From contig CAMYMV010000021.1 in NCBI GenBank assembly GCA_947259585.1, positions 1 to 42,306 of the forward strand: 42,306 bases of DNA. Reading direction: 5' to 3'. Positions 7,378 to 15,314 of this stretch are shown here, in pieces (position 1 is the first letter of the stretch; every line of letters starts with the position of its first letter). Position numbers and translations under genes: made by a program. The notes beneath the pieces were generated by a model, which worked only from the letters and a program-made list of their open reading frames with translations, had not been told where the DNA came from and did not search any database. Source of the stretch: an uncultured Gemmatimonadales bacterium (lineage in GTDB: Bacteria > Gemmatimonadota > Gemmatimonadetes > Palauibacterales > Palauibacteraceae).

Positions 7378-8376
7378 ATGGAGAGACCGGGCGCAGAAAC
7401 GGCCGACGACAGGGTCGTCGTGCGGAACGTCCTCGGCCCGCGCGATCGGCACGCCGAGCTCGCCCGCGACGTTCGTGACGGGCTGACCGGCCCCGTGAAG
7501 GAGATCCCTCCCAAGTACTTCTACGATGCGCGCGGATCGGACCTGTTCGAGCGCATCACCGCGCTGCCCGAGTACTACCTGACACGGGCGGAGACCGAGA
7601 TCCTCGAGCATCACGCCGCCGATTTCGTCTCAGATGTCGGTGCCCACGTGCTCGTCGAGTACGGCTCCGGAAGCTCCACCAAGACGCGCCTCCTCCTCGA
7701 CGCCATGCACGCGCAGGGTGTGCTCGAAGGCTACGCGCCGGTCGATGTGAGCGAGGATGCCTTGCATGGCGCGGCGGACCTTCTTGTCTCCGAGTACCCG
7801 GAGCTTCAGGTCGTAATCGTCGTCGCGGACTTCGACGCGCCTCTGGATCTCTCCTTCGCCGCCCGGCCTCGGCTGATCGCCTTCCTCGGCTCGACGATCG
7901 GCAATTTCGCACCTGAGGCGGCCCGTCGATTCATGATCTGCGTGGCGGAGGAGCTCGAGCCCGGCGACGGCTTTCTGATCGGCTTCGATCTCGTCAAGGA
8001 CGCTCGCGTGCTCGAGGCGGCCTATGACGACGCGGCCGGGGTGACGGCGGAGTTCAACCTGAACCTGCTGAGCGTCCTCAACCGTGAGCTCGACGCTGAT
8101 TTCGACGAGAGGACGTTCCGGCACCGGGCCTTTTACGATTCCGAGCGCGCCCGGATCGAGATGCACCTGGTGTCTGGACCGGCCCAGTCGGTGCGCATCG
8201 CCGACCTGGATCTGGAGGTCCGGTTCGAGGCTGGAGAGTCGATCCGCACGGAGCTGAGCCACAAGTACACCCCCGAGTCCGCGCGGGGGCTCCTCGAAGC
8301 CGGCGGACTCCGGGTTCGCCGCTGGGAGACCGATGGAGCGGCCCGGTTCGCCGTGGCGCTAGCCGAGCGCCGCTGA
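7378..8376 (+). CDS. egtD: L-histidine N-alpha-methyltransferase (ergothioneine biosynthesis)
   Basis: SAM-dependent trimethylation of histidine to hercynine, the first committed step of ergothioneine synthesis. The 332 residues match the usual length. The EgtD signature YFYDARGSDLFERIT..LPEYYLTRAET is at 47-73, the SAM loop VEYGSGSSTKT at 93-103, and LGSTIGNF at 170-177. The histidine-binding positions known from the mycobacterial enzyme are recognisable: Asn176, Tyr216 in AAYDDAAGVT, and Glu292 and Ser294 in TELSHKY. The ligand-site residues being intact supports true histidine specificity. No egtB, egtC, egtE or EanB-like gene is in the window, so the sulfur step, if present, is encoded elsewhere. 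It is divergent from a quaternary-amine ABC importer and followed after 14 bases by a DUF72 gene, probably in the same transcript. Confidence 0.93.
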   Translation: MERPGAETADDRVVVRNVLGPRDRHAELARDVRDGLTGPVKEIPPKYFYDARGSDLFERITALPEYYLTRAETEILEHHAADFVSDVGAHVLVEYGSGSSTKTRLLLDAMHAQGVLEGYAPVDVSEDALHGAADLLVSEYPELQVVIVVADFDAPLDLSFAARPRLIAFLGSTIGNFAPEAARRFMICVAEELEPGDGFLIGFDLVKDARVLEAAYDDAAGVTAEFNLNLLSVLNRELDADFDERTFRHRAFYDSERARIEMHLVSGPAQSVRIADLDLEVRFEAGESIRTELSHKYTPESARGLLEAGGLRVRRWETDGAARFAVALAERR

Positions 8377-8390
8377 CATGGGAGGCTGAC

Positions 8391-9110
8391 ATGGAAGGAG
8401 ACGCGGTGCGCCTCTCCGTGGGCACGAGCGGCTTCAGTTACAAGGAGTGGAAGGGCGTCTTCTATCCCGAGGATCTGCCGGCCAAAGAGATGCTCCGTTA
8501 CTACTCCGGGCGGCTTCCGGCGGTCGAGATCAACAACACCTTCTACCGGATGCCGCGCGCTTCGGTTCTGGAATCATGGGTCGAGCAGGTCGGCGATCCC
8601 TTTCGCTTCGTCCTCAAGGCATCCCGTCGCATTACGCACTTCAAGCGATTGAAGGATGTGTCCGACGAGACGGACTATCTCTTTTCGATCGCGGCGACTC
8701 TCGGTGATCACCTGGGCGCCATCCTCTTTCAGCTTCCGCCCAACCTGAAGAAGGATCTTCCGCTCCTCTCCGGCTTCCTCCCGCTGGTCCCGAAGGGCTT
8801 CAGGGCGGCGCTGGAATTCCGCCACGACTCCTGGTTCGACGAGGAAGTAATGACGGTTTTGCGCGAGCACGACGTGGCCCTGTGCGCCGCAGAGACCGAC
8901 GAGAAGGCGGCGCCCGAGACGGTCTCCACGGCGAGCTGGGGATACGTGCGGCTCCGCCGCTCCGAGTACGACGACGGGGAGCTGACCTCCTGGGCTCGGA
9001 CGATCGGCTCGCAGGATTGGGGGGAGGCATTCGTCTTCTTCAAGCACGAGGATGCGGGAGCGGGACCGGCGCTGGCCGGTCGCTTTCTGGAGCTGATGGG
9101 AGAGACCTGA
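8391..9110 (+). CDS. DUF72 (YecE-like) family protein
   Basis: A 239-residue TIM-barrel-like protein of the widespread DUF72/YecE family; the biochemical function is not established. Diagnostic features: the opening VGTSGFSYKEWKGVFYP, VEINNTFYRMP (residues about 45-55), FRFVLKASRRITH, LGAILFQLPPN, AALEFRHDSWF, and WGYVRLRR. The ATG at 8391 has GGGAGG eight bases upstream, and the gene starts 14 bases after egtD, so co-transcription is likely. DUF72 genes are common and are found in many contexts, so proximity to egtD is not by itself evidence of a role in ergothioneine metabolism. There is no signal peptide or membrane segment. Confidence 0.9.
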   Translation: MEGDAVRLSVGTSGFSYKEWKGVFYPEDLPAKEMLRYYSGRLPAVEINNTFYRMPRASVLESWVEQVGDPFRFVLKASRRITHFKRLKDVSDETDYLFSIAATLGDHLGAILFQLPPNLKKDLPLLSGFLPLVPKGFRAALEFRHDSWFDEEVMTVLREHDVALCAAETDEKAAPETVSTASWGYVRLRRSEYDDGELTSWARTIGSQDWGEAFVFFKHEDAGAGPALAGRFLELMGET

Positions 9111-9228
9111 GCGGCGTCGGGCCGGCCATGACACGCGGTCGACTGCAACCATATGGGTGCGCGCGACGTCAGACCTCACGGAGCCGTGTTTCTTGGATGG
9201 ACGCTACCGATTACAGAGGAGGACGATG

Positions 9229-10032
9229 ATGCCTCGGGAGCTCACCCGACTTCGCACCCTGCTCCTGCCTGGAGCGCTACTGGTTCTCGCCACCGGAGCG
9301 CGGGCTCAGGACGCCGGGAAGTGGTGCGAGGAATCGTACGACGATGACAACGATCGCTACTGCGAGGTCCGGGAGGAAACGCTGCCGGCTACCGGCAGCG
9401 TCACGGTCGACGCGGGGCCGAACGGCGGCGTTGCCGTGACGGGTTGGGACCGCAACGACGTGAGGGTCCAGGCCAAGGTGCACGCTCGAGCCGAGACGCA
9501 GGCCCGCGCACGGCAGATCGCCCAGGAAGTCTCCATCCTGACGGATGGCGGGACGATTCGGGCGGAGGGCCCGAAGGGAGGCAAGGACGAGGGGTGGGCC
9601 GTCAGCTTCCGCCTGTCGGTACCGGCCCGGACGGATCTCTCGCTCGAGACGATGAACGGCGGGATCGGCATCGAGGGCGTTTCCGGAGACCTGGATTTCC
9701 GGGCCGTGAACGGCGGCGTCAATCTGGTCGACGTGTCGGGCTACGTCAGCGGCTCGACGACCAACGGGGGCTTGAGCATCGAGCTCACCGGCGACGCATG
9801 GGAGGGCGAGGGCCTGGACGTCGAGACGACGAACGGCGGCGTGGACCTACAGATCCCGGAGGGCTACTCCGCCCGTCTCGAGACCGGGACGGTGAACGGG
9901 CGCCTCGAGATCGGCTTCCCGGTGACGGTGCAGGGGCGGCTCGGCAAGTCGCTCACGACCGAGTTGGGCTCCGGAGGCAAGCTGATCCGGGTGAAGACGA
10001 CAAACGGTGGGGTGAAGATCTCGCGCGGCTGA
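9229..10032 (+). CDS. Secreted DUF4097-type beta-repeat protein
   Basis: A 267-residue exported protein. A signal peptide (RLRTLLLPGALLVLATGARA, cleavage before QD) is followed by a Cys-containing acidic stretch. The rest is a run of short beta strands with a recurring T-x-N-G-G or V-N-G-G element (GPNGGVAVTGWD, TMNGGIGIEGVSG, AVNGGVNLVDVSG, TTNGGLSIELTG, TTNGGVDLQIPEG, TVNGRLEIGFP, TTNGGVKIS). This is the pattern of DUF4097/DUF4098 putative adhesins, predicted to form a right-handed beta-helix. The start ATG at 9229 has AGGAGG six bases upstream; an adjacent ATG at 9226 is less well spaced. The function is unknown; in other bacteria these proteins often sit near anti-sigma or ECF genes, but none is here. 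It converges with pntB. Confidence 0.82.
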   Translation: MPRELTRLRTLLLPGALLVLATGARAQDAGKWCEESYDDDNDRYCEVREETLPATGSVTVDAGPNGGVAVTGWDRNDVRVQAKVHARAETQARARQIAQEVSILTDGGTIRAEGPKGGKDEGWAVSFRLSVPARTDLSLETMNGGIGIEGVSGDLDFRAVNGGVNLVDVSGYVSGSTTNGGLSIELTGDAWEGEGLDVETTNGGVDLQIPEGYSARLETGTVNGRLEIGFPVTVQGRLGKSLTTELGSGGKLIRVKTTNGGVKISRG

Positions 10033-10053
10033 GTCCCGGGTGAGCCGCGGTTC

Positions 10054-10082
10054 CCCCGGCCCGGTGTCGAGCTGGGCCGGGG
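10054..10082. terminator. GC-rich hairpin between convergent genes
   Basis: CCCCGGCCC (10054-10062) pairs exactly with GGGCCGGGG (10074-10082) around an 11-base loop. It lies between the DUF4097 stop (10032) and the pntB stop (10148). No T-run is present on either strand. Position and stem stability suggest a bidirectional terminator. Confidence 0.45.
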
Positions 10083-10147
10083 AGCCGCCAGTCTGCCCCA
10101 CGAACCTCCTGCCGCGTGCTGTCGCGCGCGTGCTCTCCCGCCGTCCC

Positions 10148-11539
10148 CTAGAGCGCCTTCACCTCGTGCACCAGGTCGGCGATCGACTTCTCGGCCGAGC
10201 CGAAGAACATGCGCGTGTTCGGCAGGAAGAAGAGCTGGTTCTGGATGCCGGCGAAGCCCGGGTTCAGGCTACGCTTCAGCACGACACAGTGGTGCGCCTT
10301 GTCGACTTCCACGATCGGCATCCCGGCGATGTCGCTGTTCGGGTCGTCCCGCGCCGCCGGGTTGACGACGTCGTTCGCTCCGACGACCACCGCCACGTCC
10401 ACATTCGAGATGTCCGGGTTGATGTCCTCGATCTCGTAAAGCTCCGTGTACGGGACGTTGGCCTCGGCCAGGAGCACGTTCATGTGGCCCGGCATGCGGC
10501 CCGCGACGGGATGGATGGCGTACTTGACGTCGACCCCCCGCGCCTCGAGCAGGTCCGCCAGCTCGCGGAGCCGGTGCTGAGCCTGCGCCACGGCGAGACC
10601 GTAGCCGGGGACGATGACGACCGACCGCGCGTAGCCGAGCATCATCGCCAGGTCCTCGGCATCGATCGGGTTGGCGACCTGCTCCCCCGCCGCGCCCGCG
10701 GCCGGTCCGGCCGGCGCGCCGGCTCCGAAGGCGCCGAACAGCACGTTGGCTAGCGAGCGGTTCATCGCCCGGCACATGATGTTGGTGAGGATGAGGCCGG
10801 AAGCGCCCACGAGCGCGCCGCTGATGATCAGCGCGTTGTTCGACAGCACGAAACCGGCCGCCGACGCCGCGAGGCCGGAGTAGGAGTTCAGCAGCGCCAC
10901 GACGACGGGCATGTCGGCGCCGCCGATCGGGATCGTCACCAGAATCCCTAGGATGAGCGCCAGCCCGGCGAGGATCACGTAGCCGTTCGCCTCCACCGGC
11001 GAGACCACCAGGTAGACCGCGGCGGCCAGCGCCGCGGCGGCCAGCAGGAAGTTGAAGGTCTTCTGCAGCGGATAGGTGGCGGCCTTTTCGGCGAAACCCT
11101 GGAGCTTGGCGAACGCAACGAAGCTGCCCGAGAACGTCAGGCCTCCGATGAGCGTCCCCGCCATGATCGAGATGCCCAGGTCCATCGCCAGCGGCTCGGG
11201 GCTACCCATATGGCGAACGTATTCCGCCGCCGCGACGAGCCCGGAGGCAGCGCCGCCGAAGCCGTTGAACACCGCGACCATCTGCGGCATCGCGGTCATC
11301 TTCACCGTTCGGGCCATGATGGCGCCTGTCAGCGCTCCCACGACCAGGCCGATGACGATCCAGCTGAAGTCGATGATCTGACGGTCGAGCAGCGTGGCGA
11401 CCACGGCGAGCAGCATGCCGATGGCGGCGACCCGGTTGCCGCGCCGCGCGGTCTCGGGCGAGCTGAGCTGCTTCAGCCCGAGGATAAAGAGGACGGCCGA
11501 GAGCAGATAGGCCAGCCAGATATAGAGGTCGAAGTTCAC
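10148..11539 (-). CDS. pntB: Proton-translocating NAD(P) transhydrogenase, beta subunit
   Basis: Membrane subunit and NADP(H)-binding domain III of the enzyme that uses the proton gradient to reduce NADP+ with NADH. The 463 residues comprise about nine hydrophobic segments up to roughly residue 270, a short Ala/Gly/Pro linker, then the soluble domain with VVIVPGYGLAVAQAQH, YAIHPVAGRMPGHMNVLLAEA, EDINPDISNVDVAVVVGANDVVNP and VLKRSLNPGFAGIQN. All are near-invariant in PntB. The start is a GTG that overlaps the stop of pntAB as GTGA (11536-11539). It is the last gene of a three-gene operon; the split into three polypeptides differs from the two-subunit E. coli enzyme and is common in many other phyla. 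Confidence 0.96.
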   Translation of the reverse strand: MNFDLYIWLAYLLSAVLFILGLKQLSSPETARRGNRVAAIGMLLAVVATLLDRQIIDFSWIVIGLVVGALTGAIMARTVKMTAMPQMVAVFNGFGGAASGLVAAAEYVRHMGSPEPLAMDLGISIMAGTLIGGLTFSGSFVAFAKLQGFAEKAATYPLQKTFNFLLAAAALAAAVYLVVSPVEANGYVILAGLALILGILVTIPIGGADMPVVVALLNSYSGLAASAAGFVLSNNALIISGALVGASGLILTNIMCRAMNRSLANVLFGAFGAGAPAGPAAGAAGEQVANPIDAEDLAMMLGYARSVVIVPGYGLAVAQAQHRLRELADLLEARGVDVKYAIHPVAGRMPGHMNVLLAEANVPYTELYEIEDINPDISNVDVAVVVGANDVVNPAARDDPNSDIAGMPIVEVDKAHHCVVLKRSLNPGFAGIQNQLFFLPNTRMFFGSAEKSIADLVHEVKAL

Positions 11540-11838
11540 GACGCACTCTCCCCGTCACGGTCGCGCCGGAACATCCGGAGCATCCGGTCCGTGACCATGA
11601 ACCCGCCGATCACGTTGATCGTCGCGAGGACGACCGCGATGAAGCCGATGATCGTAAGGAGCTGAGTGCCTCCGCTCCCGGCGATCACCAGCGCGCCGAC
11701 GATGGAGATTCCCGAGATGGCGTTCGCGCCAGACATCAGTGGTGTATGTAGTGTGGGAGGCACCTTCGTGATCACCTCGAAGCCGACGAACATGGCGAGG
11801 ACGAACACGTAGATGCCGACAAGCAGCGTTCCGGTCAT
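11536..11838 (-). CDS. pntAB: NAD(P) transhydrogenase, alpha subunit part 2 (membrane part)
   Basis: A 100-residue membrane protein with three predicted helices (LLVGIYVFVLAMFVGFEVI, then ISIVGALVIAG, then TIIGFIAVVLATINVIGGFMV). It corresponds to the C-terminal membrane part of E. coli PntA, encoded as a separate polypeptide. The motif VPPTLHTPLMSGANAISGISIVGAL is the strongly conserved loop of this subunit. It ends in a charged tail (FRRDRDGES) and overlaps pntB by four bases, which favours stoichiometric translation. It follows pntAA with 64 bases between. With PntB it builds the proton channel in the inner membrane. Confidence 0.95.
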   Translation of the reverse strand: MTGTLLVGIYVFVLAMFVGFEVITKVPPTLHTPLMSGANAISGISIVGALVIAGSGGTQLLTIIGFIAVVLATINVIGGFMVTDRMLRMFRRDRDGESAS

Positions 11839-11902
11839 CCCTTGGTCCCTTTCTCGACGCGAGCCCGATAGCTCGCTGATCGCAAGGCGTGGCGGCTTCG
11901 GG

Positions 11903-13045
11903 TCATGCCCCGTACCGCACCTCGCCCGCGTGCGTCACGCAGATCGCTCCCGTGATCTCGTCGTCCAGGTCCAACTGGACACCTTCCTCCGAGATCAGGT
12001 GGCCGAGGAGCGCCTGCAGATTCTTTGAGTACATCTGGCTGGAGTGCACCGGGACCTGGGCGGGCAGGTTCGTCGCGCCGTGGATCATCACGCCGTGCCG
12101 CTCCACGCTCTCTCCCGGCTCGGTGAGCTCGCAGTTCCCCCCCGCCACCGCGGCCAGGTCGACGATCGTCGAGCCGTGCCGCATGCCGCGCACCATCTCC
12201 TCCGTGATGATCAGGGGGGCGGGCTTCCCCGGAATGAGGGCCGTCGTGATCACCACATCGGATTTGGCCACGTGTTTGGCGAGCAAACGTCGCTGTGCCT
12301 CCTGCTCCTGCTCCGACTGCTCCTTGGCGTAGCCGCCTTCCGTCTCTCCGCCGCCGATATCGAGCTCCTCATCGGCCTCGACGAACTTGGCGCCGAGGCT
12401 CTCCACCTGCTCCTTCACGGCCGGCCGGACATCGAAGGCCTCGACGACGGCGCCGAGCCGGTGGGCGGTCGCGATCGCCTGGAGGCCCGCGACGCCGGCG
12501 CCGATCACGAGAACGTGCGCCGGCGAGAGCGTGCCGGCGGCCGTGATGAGGAGCGGAAAGAGCTTGCCGAGCGTGTCCGCCCCGATGATGACGGCCTTGT
12601 AGCCCGCCACGGTGCTCATCGCGGAGAGCGCATCCATTCGCTGCGCACGGGTGATTCGAGGCAGCAGCTCCACCGACAGCGCGCTGACCTGACGCTCGGC
12701 CAGTCGTTCCAGGAGGTCGGAGGAACCCCCGGGGTCGAGGAATCCGGCGAGGATGCCGCCGGAGCGGATCATCTCCACTTCGTGGGTCCCATCCTCTCGC
12801 TCACGCGGCGGCTGCACTCTCACCCAAATGTCCGCCTCCGCGAGCCCGTCGGGTCCGGCCACCACTTCCGCTCCGGCCTCGCGGTAAGTCTCGTCGGGGA
12901 AGGCGGCCAGGGCTCCCGCTCCCTGCTCGACCCTCACCGCCACCTCGTCGGAGACGAGACGGCGAACGGTGTCCGGCGTGAGTGCCACTCGGGTCTCACC
13001 GGGAGCGCTCTCGCGCGGAACTGCGATCACGGTCTTCTCGGGCAT
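11903..13045 (-). CDS. pntAA: NAD(P) transhydrogenase, alpha subunit part 1 (NAD-binding)
   Basis: A 380-residue soluble NAD(H)-binding domain I of the transhydrogenase. It begins with the AlaDH/PNT N-terminal domain (VIAVPRESAPGETRVALTPDTV). The Rossmann loop VIGAGVAGLQAIATAHRLGAVVEAFDVRP follows, then KSDVVITTALIPGKPAPLIIT and the end motif of the AlaDH/PNT C-terminal domain (VIHGATNLP-like GVMIHGATNLPAQ). An acidic insert with EQSEQEQEAQ near the middle is usual for this family. It is the first gene of the pntAA-pntAB-pntB operon. The 173 bases upstream are shared with a divergent lipoprotein gene. Alanine dehydrogenase is the nearest alternative, but the downstream genes settle the call. 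Confidence 0.96.
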   Translation of the reverse strand: MPEKTVIAVPRESAPGETRVALTPDTVRRLVSDEVAVRVEQGAGALAAFPDETYREAGAEVVAGPDGLAEADIWVRVQPPREREDGTHEVEMIRSGGILAGFLDPGGSSDLLERLAERQVSALSVELLPRITRAQRMDALSAMSTVAGYKAVIIGADTLGKLFPLLITAAGTLSPAHVLVIGAGVAGLQAIATAHRLGAVVEAFDVRPAVKEQVESLGAKFVEADEELDIGGGETEGGYAKEQSEQEQEAQRRLLAKHVAKSDVVITTALIPGKPAPLIITEEMVRGMRHGSTIVDLAAVAGGNCELTEPGESVERHGVMIHGATNLPAQVPVHSSQMYSKNLQALLGHLISEEGVQLDLDDEITGAICVTHAGEVRYGA

Positions 13046-13218
13046 CGACTCCGTCCTCTATCCTCTCTGTGGCTGACGCCGTGCTCGGGGGCGCAACACT
13101 CGCGAAGGGAAGGCCCCTCCCGCAAGGGCTGCGGGCTCCCGTGCATCGTCTCTGTGCAGGTGCTAGCGTTATCAGAGAGCCTGGAACCACGCGACCCTCT
13201 GATTCCGGAGTTGTGCGT

Positions 13219-13815
13219 ATGCGCCGAATCGCCACCGGCAGCTGGTGTCTCATCGTTCCGTGCGCGCTCGCGGCGTGCGAGCTGCCGAAGCCGGTGCAGT
13301 CAAAGCCGGCCGACGAACAGATTGCGGAAGCGGTGCTTGCCGCTCCTCCGTCCTTGCGGGACGACGCCGCGGTACTTGGATACAGCACCGGCGGCGCGTT
13401 TGCAACGCTCCGCGAAGGATCCGCGGACAGTCCGCTGATTTGTCTGGCGGACGATCCGCGACGAGAGCGCTTTCATGTGGCCTGCTACGACCGTTCCCTC
13501 GAGCCGTACATGAGTCGAGGGCGCGAGCTTCGGGCGAGCGGAATGGACGGTGGCGAGTCGATCCAAACCCGTCAGTCGGAGGCCCGGGAGGGGAAGCTGG
13601 AGATGCCGTCGCAACCGGCGGCGCTCTACAACCTGTTCGCTCCCGAGCCGCCGCCGGCGTCCGGCGAGCAGCCGGCAGACGCCTCGAGGCTGTACGTGAT
13701 CTACGTCCCAGGGGCCACCGCAGAGGAGCTGGGCCTTCCCTCGGCGCCGGCCGGCGACGCTCCATGGGTGATGTTCTCCGGCGAGACGAACGCCCATGTG
13801 ATGATCTCGCGTTGA
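13219..13815 (+). CDS. Uncharacterised lipoprotein
   Basis: A 198-residue predicted lipoprotein that I do not recognise. The N-terminus MRRIATGSWC plus a hydrophobic stretch ends in the lipobox ALAAC (Cys20). The mature part is rich in Pro, Ala, Glu and Ser and contains a region with FHVACYDRSLEPYMSRGRELR that may be helical, and a Pro-rich stretch (APEPPPASGEQPAD). The C-terminal YVIYVPGATAEELGLP...WVMFSGETNAHVMISR looks like a small beta domain. The ATG at 13219 is chosen because the signal peptide starts there; the frame is open further upstream without recognisable features. The stop overlaps the next gene (TTGA), so the two are probably expressed together. It is divergent from the pnt operon. 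Confidence 0.7.
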   Translation: MRRIATGSWCLIVPCALAACELPKPVQSKPADEQIAEAVLAAPPSLRDDAAVLGYSTGGAFATLREGSADSPLICLADDPRRERFHVACYDRSLEPYMSRGRELRASGMDGGESIQTRQSEAREGKLEMPSQPAALYNLFAPEPPPASGEQPADASRLYVIYVPGATAEELGLPSAPAGDAPWVMFSGETNAHVMISR

Positions 13816-14510
13816 GCGTCCTGACGCGCCACCAGATGGGCGCCATCCTGCTCGCAGCACTGCGACAGGAAGGCCTCGGAACCCGCGACCTCTTCGAGGG
13901 CAGGCAGGAACCCCTGTCCTGGTTCTTCCGTGGCCTGGCTTTCGACCAATCCGAGCTGGACATCATGGAGTCGGGGGCGATCGAGATGCTGCACGCTCCG
14001 TCCGCTCTCGTGGAGCTGGTGATCGATGAGTTCGCGCTCGCCTGCGCGAACCTGGGGACGGAGGGCGTGTCCGGATACCTGACGGCGCCGGCCGAGCCCG
14101 CCGAGGAGGAAGGTGAGCCGTTCACGGCGAACGACCTGGCCTTCGATCATACCGTGATGTTGGGCTTCCTGAACGTGGATGTAGCCCCGCCCGCCCTGTG
14201 GCTCGAGGAGAGGCCGGCCGACCCGGACGCCAACGAGCGCCTGGCCGCTCGGCTGGCGAAGGCTGCGCAGGATGTGGGCGCGGGCGCGGATGCAGTGGAG
14301 GTCCACATGGAAGGGGCGCTGGACGCGGCGGCCGGTTGGAGCGACGCGGCGGCGGCCGACGTTCGCCCGGTGGGCGTCTCCGTTCACTTCACCTACGACA
14401 TTCCGCTCGAGGGGGTGGGGGAGCGCCAGCTCGTTCGCACCTTTTCGGCGGGGGCGCGCACGGCATCCCTCGCTCTGGAGGGGATGCGGTCCGTGTTTCG
14501 CGACGGCTAG
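13812..14510 (+). CDS. Uncharacterised soluble protein, partner of the upstream lipoprotein
   Basis: A 232-residue protein of unknown function with no signal peptide or membrane helix. The proposed start is the TTG at 13812, overlapping the lipoprotein stop as TTGA; an in-frame ATG at 13836 (MGAILLAALRQEGL) is a good alternative giving 224 residues. The N-terminal half is helical and hydrophobic-patterned (LTRHQMGAILLAALRQEG, ALVELVIDEFALACANLG). An acidic linker (PAEPAEEEGEP) follows, and the C-terminal half ends with VSVHFTYDIPLEGVGERQLVRTFSAG, which looks like a beta sheet. The frame is also open back to 13245, but that part is only the shadow of the lipoprotein gene. Coupling to an exported lipoprotein suggests a shared task, but none can be named. 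Confidence 0.6.
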   Translation: MSVLTRHQMGAILLAALRQEGLGTRDLFEGRQEPLSWFFRGLAFDQSELDIMESGAIEMLHAPSALVELVIDEFALACANLGTEGVSGYLTAPAEPAEEEGEPFTANDLAFDHTVMLGFLNVDVAPPALWLEERPADPDANERLAARLAKAAQDVGAGADAVEVHMEGALDAAAGWSDAAAADVRPVGVSVHFTYDIPLEGVGERQLVRTFSAGARTASLALEGMRSVFRDG

Positions 14511-14555
14511 GAGCCTCTCCCGGCGGTGGGACGAGCCGCGTTACATGCGGATTAG

Positions 14556-15314
14556 CTAGGGCGCGTCGCCCACCTTCAACAGGCTGTCCAGGACGGTCCT
14601 GAACTGACTCACCTGAGCGGCGCCTCGGATCGACAGGCTGTCGGCGATGATGAAGAAGGGCGTGCTGCTGATCCCCGCTCGATTCACGGACTGAAAGTCC
14701 CTGACCTGGAGCGGTGCCGTCCGGTCGTCCCGCAGGCAGGCACCGAAGGACTCTTCGTCGATCCAGAGCTCCCGCGCGTAGTCGACGAACGTCGCCCAGG
14801 CATCGTCCGACGTAGACCACTCCCCCTGCCGCTCGAACAGGATGTCGTGCATCTGCCAGAACTTGCCGACCGCTCCCGCGCAGAAGGCCGCCTCGATCGC
14901 CGGCCAGGCGAACTGGTGGCTCGGGTTCGCGAAGGAGATCCATACGTACTCCACCTTCCCGGTCTCGATGTAGAGGCTGTCGAGGACGGGGAAGGTTTCC
15001 TTGTTGAACCGCGCGCAGAACGGGCACTGGAAGTCCGAGACCTCCAGGATCCGGACCGGCGCCTCAGGGCTGCCCATGATGCGGGATTGGTCCGCCCGGT
15101 TTATGAGGACGCTGTGCTGCGTCGGAAGCACGGTCCACTCCTCCTGGGCCGTGGCACCCTCCAGGGAGCTCTCGTCGATGGGCTCCCCGGTGGGAGGGGT
15201 CTCCTGGGCGGTCCCGGGCTCTCCGGAACAGCCGAGTGCTATCAGCAGCGCCAAGGCCAGAGCGGGTCCGGTCCTTCGCCGGACTCGCGGCCCGGTGTGC
15301 CGTGGATCGATCAT
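14556..15314 (-). CDS. DsbA-like thioredoxin-fold lipoprotein (Thioredoxin_4 family)
   Basis: A 252-residue exported thiol-disulfide protein. A lipobox LIALGC (Cys29) follows a hydrophobic segment, so it is anchored to the outer face of a membrane. After a low-complexity linker rich in Glu, Thr and Pro comes VRILEVSDFQCPFCARFNKETFPVLD, with the redox motif CPFC at 97-100, an inserted helical domain, and the cis-proline loop SSTPFFII near residue 220. This is the pattern of BdbD/DsbG-like Thioredoxin_4 proteins. The start overlaps the decarboxylase stop (ATGA, 15311-15314). It is the last gene of an operon that also encodes an AhpD-like and a DoxX-like protein, a redox-flavoured set. Oxidase versus isomerase activity cannot be told from sequence. 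Confidence 0.85.
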   Translation of the reverse strand: MIDPRHTGPRVRRRTGPALALALLIALGCSGEPGTAQETPPTGEPIDESSLEGATAQEEWTVLPTQHSVLINRADQSRIMGSPEAPVRILEVSDFQCPFCARFNKETFPVLDSLYIETGKVEYVWISFANPSHQFAWPAIEAAFCAGAVGKFWQMHDILFERQGEWSTSDDAWATFVDYARELWIDEESFGACLRDDRTAPLQVRDFQSVNRAGISSTPFFIIADSLSIRGAAQVSQFRTVLDSLLKVGDAP

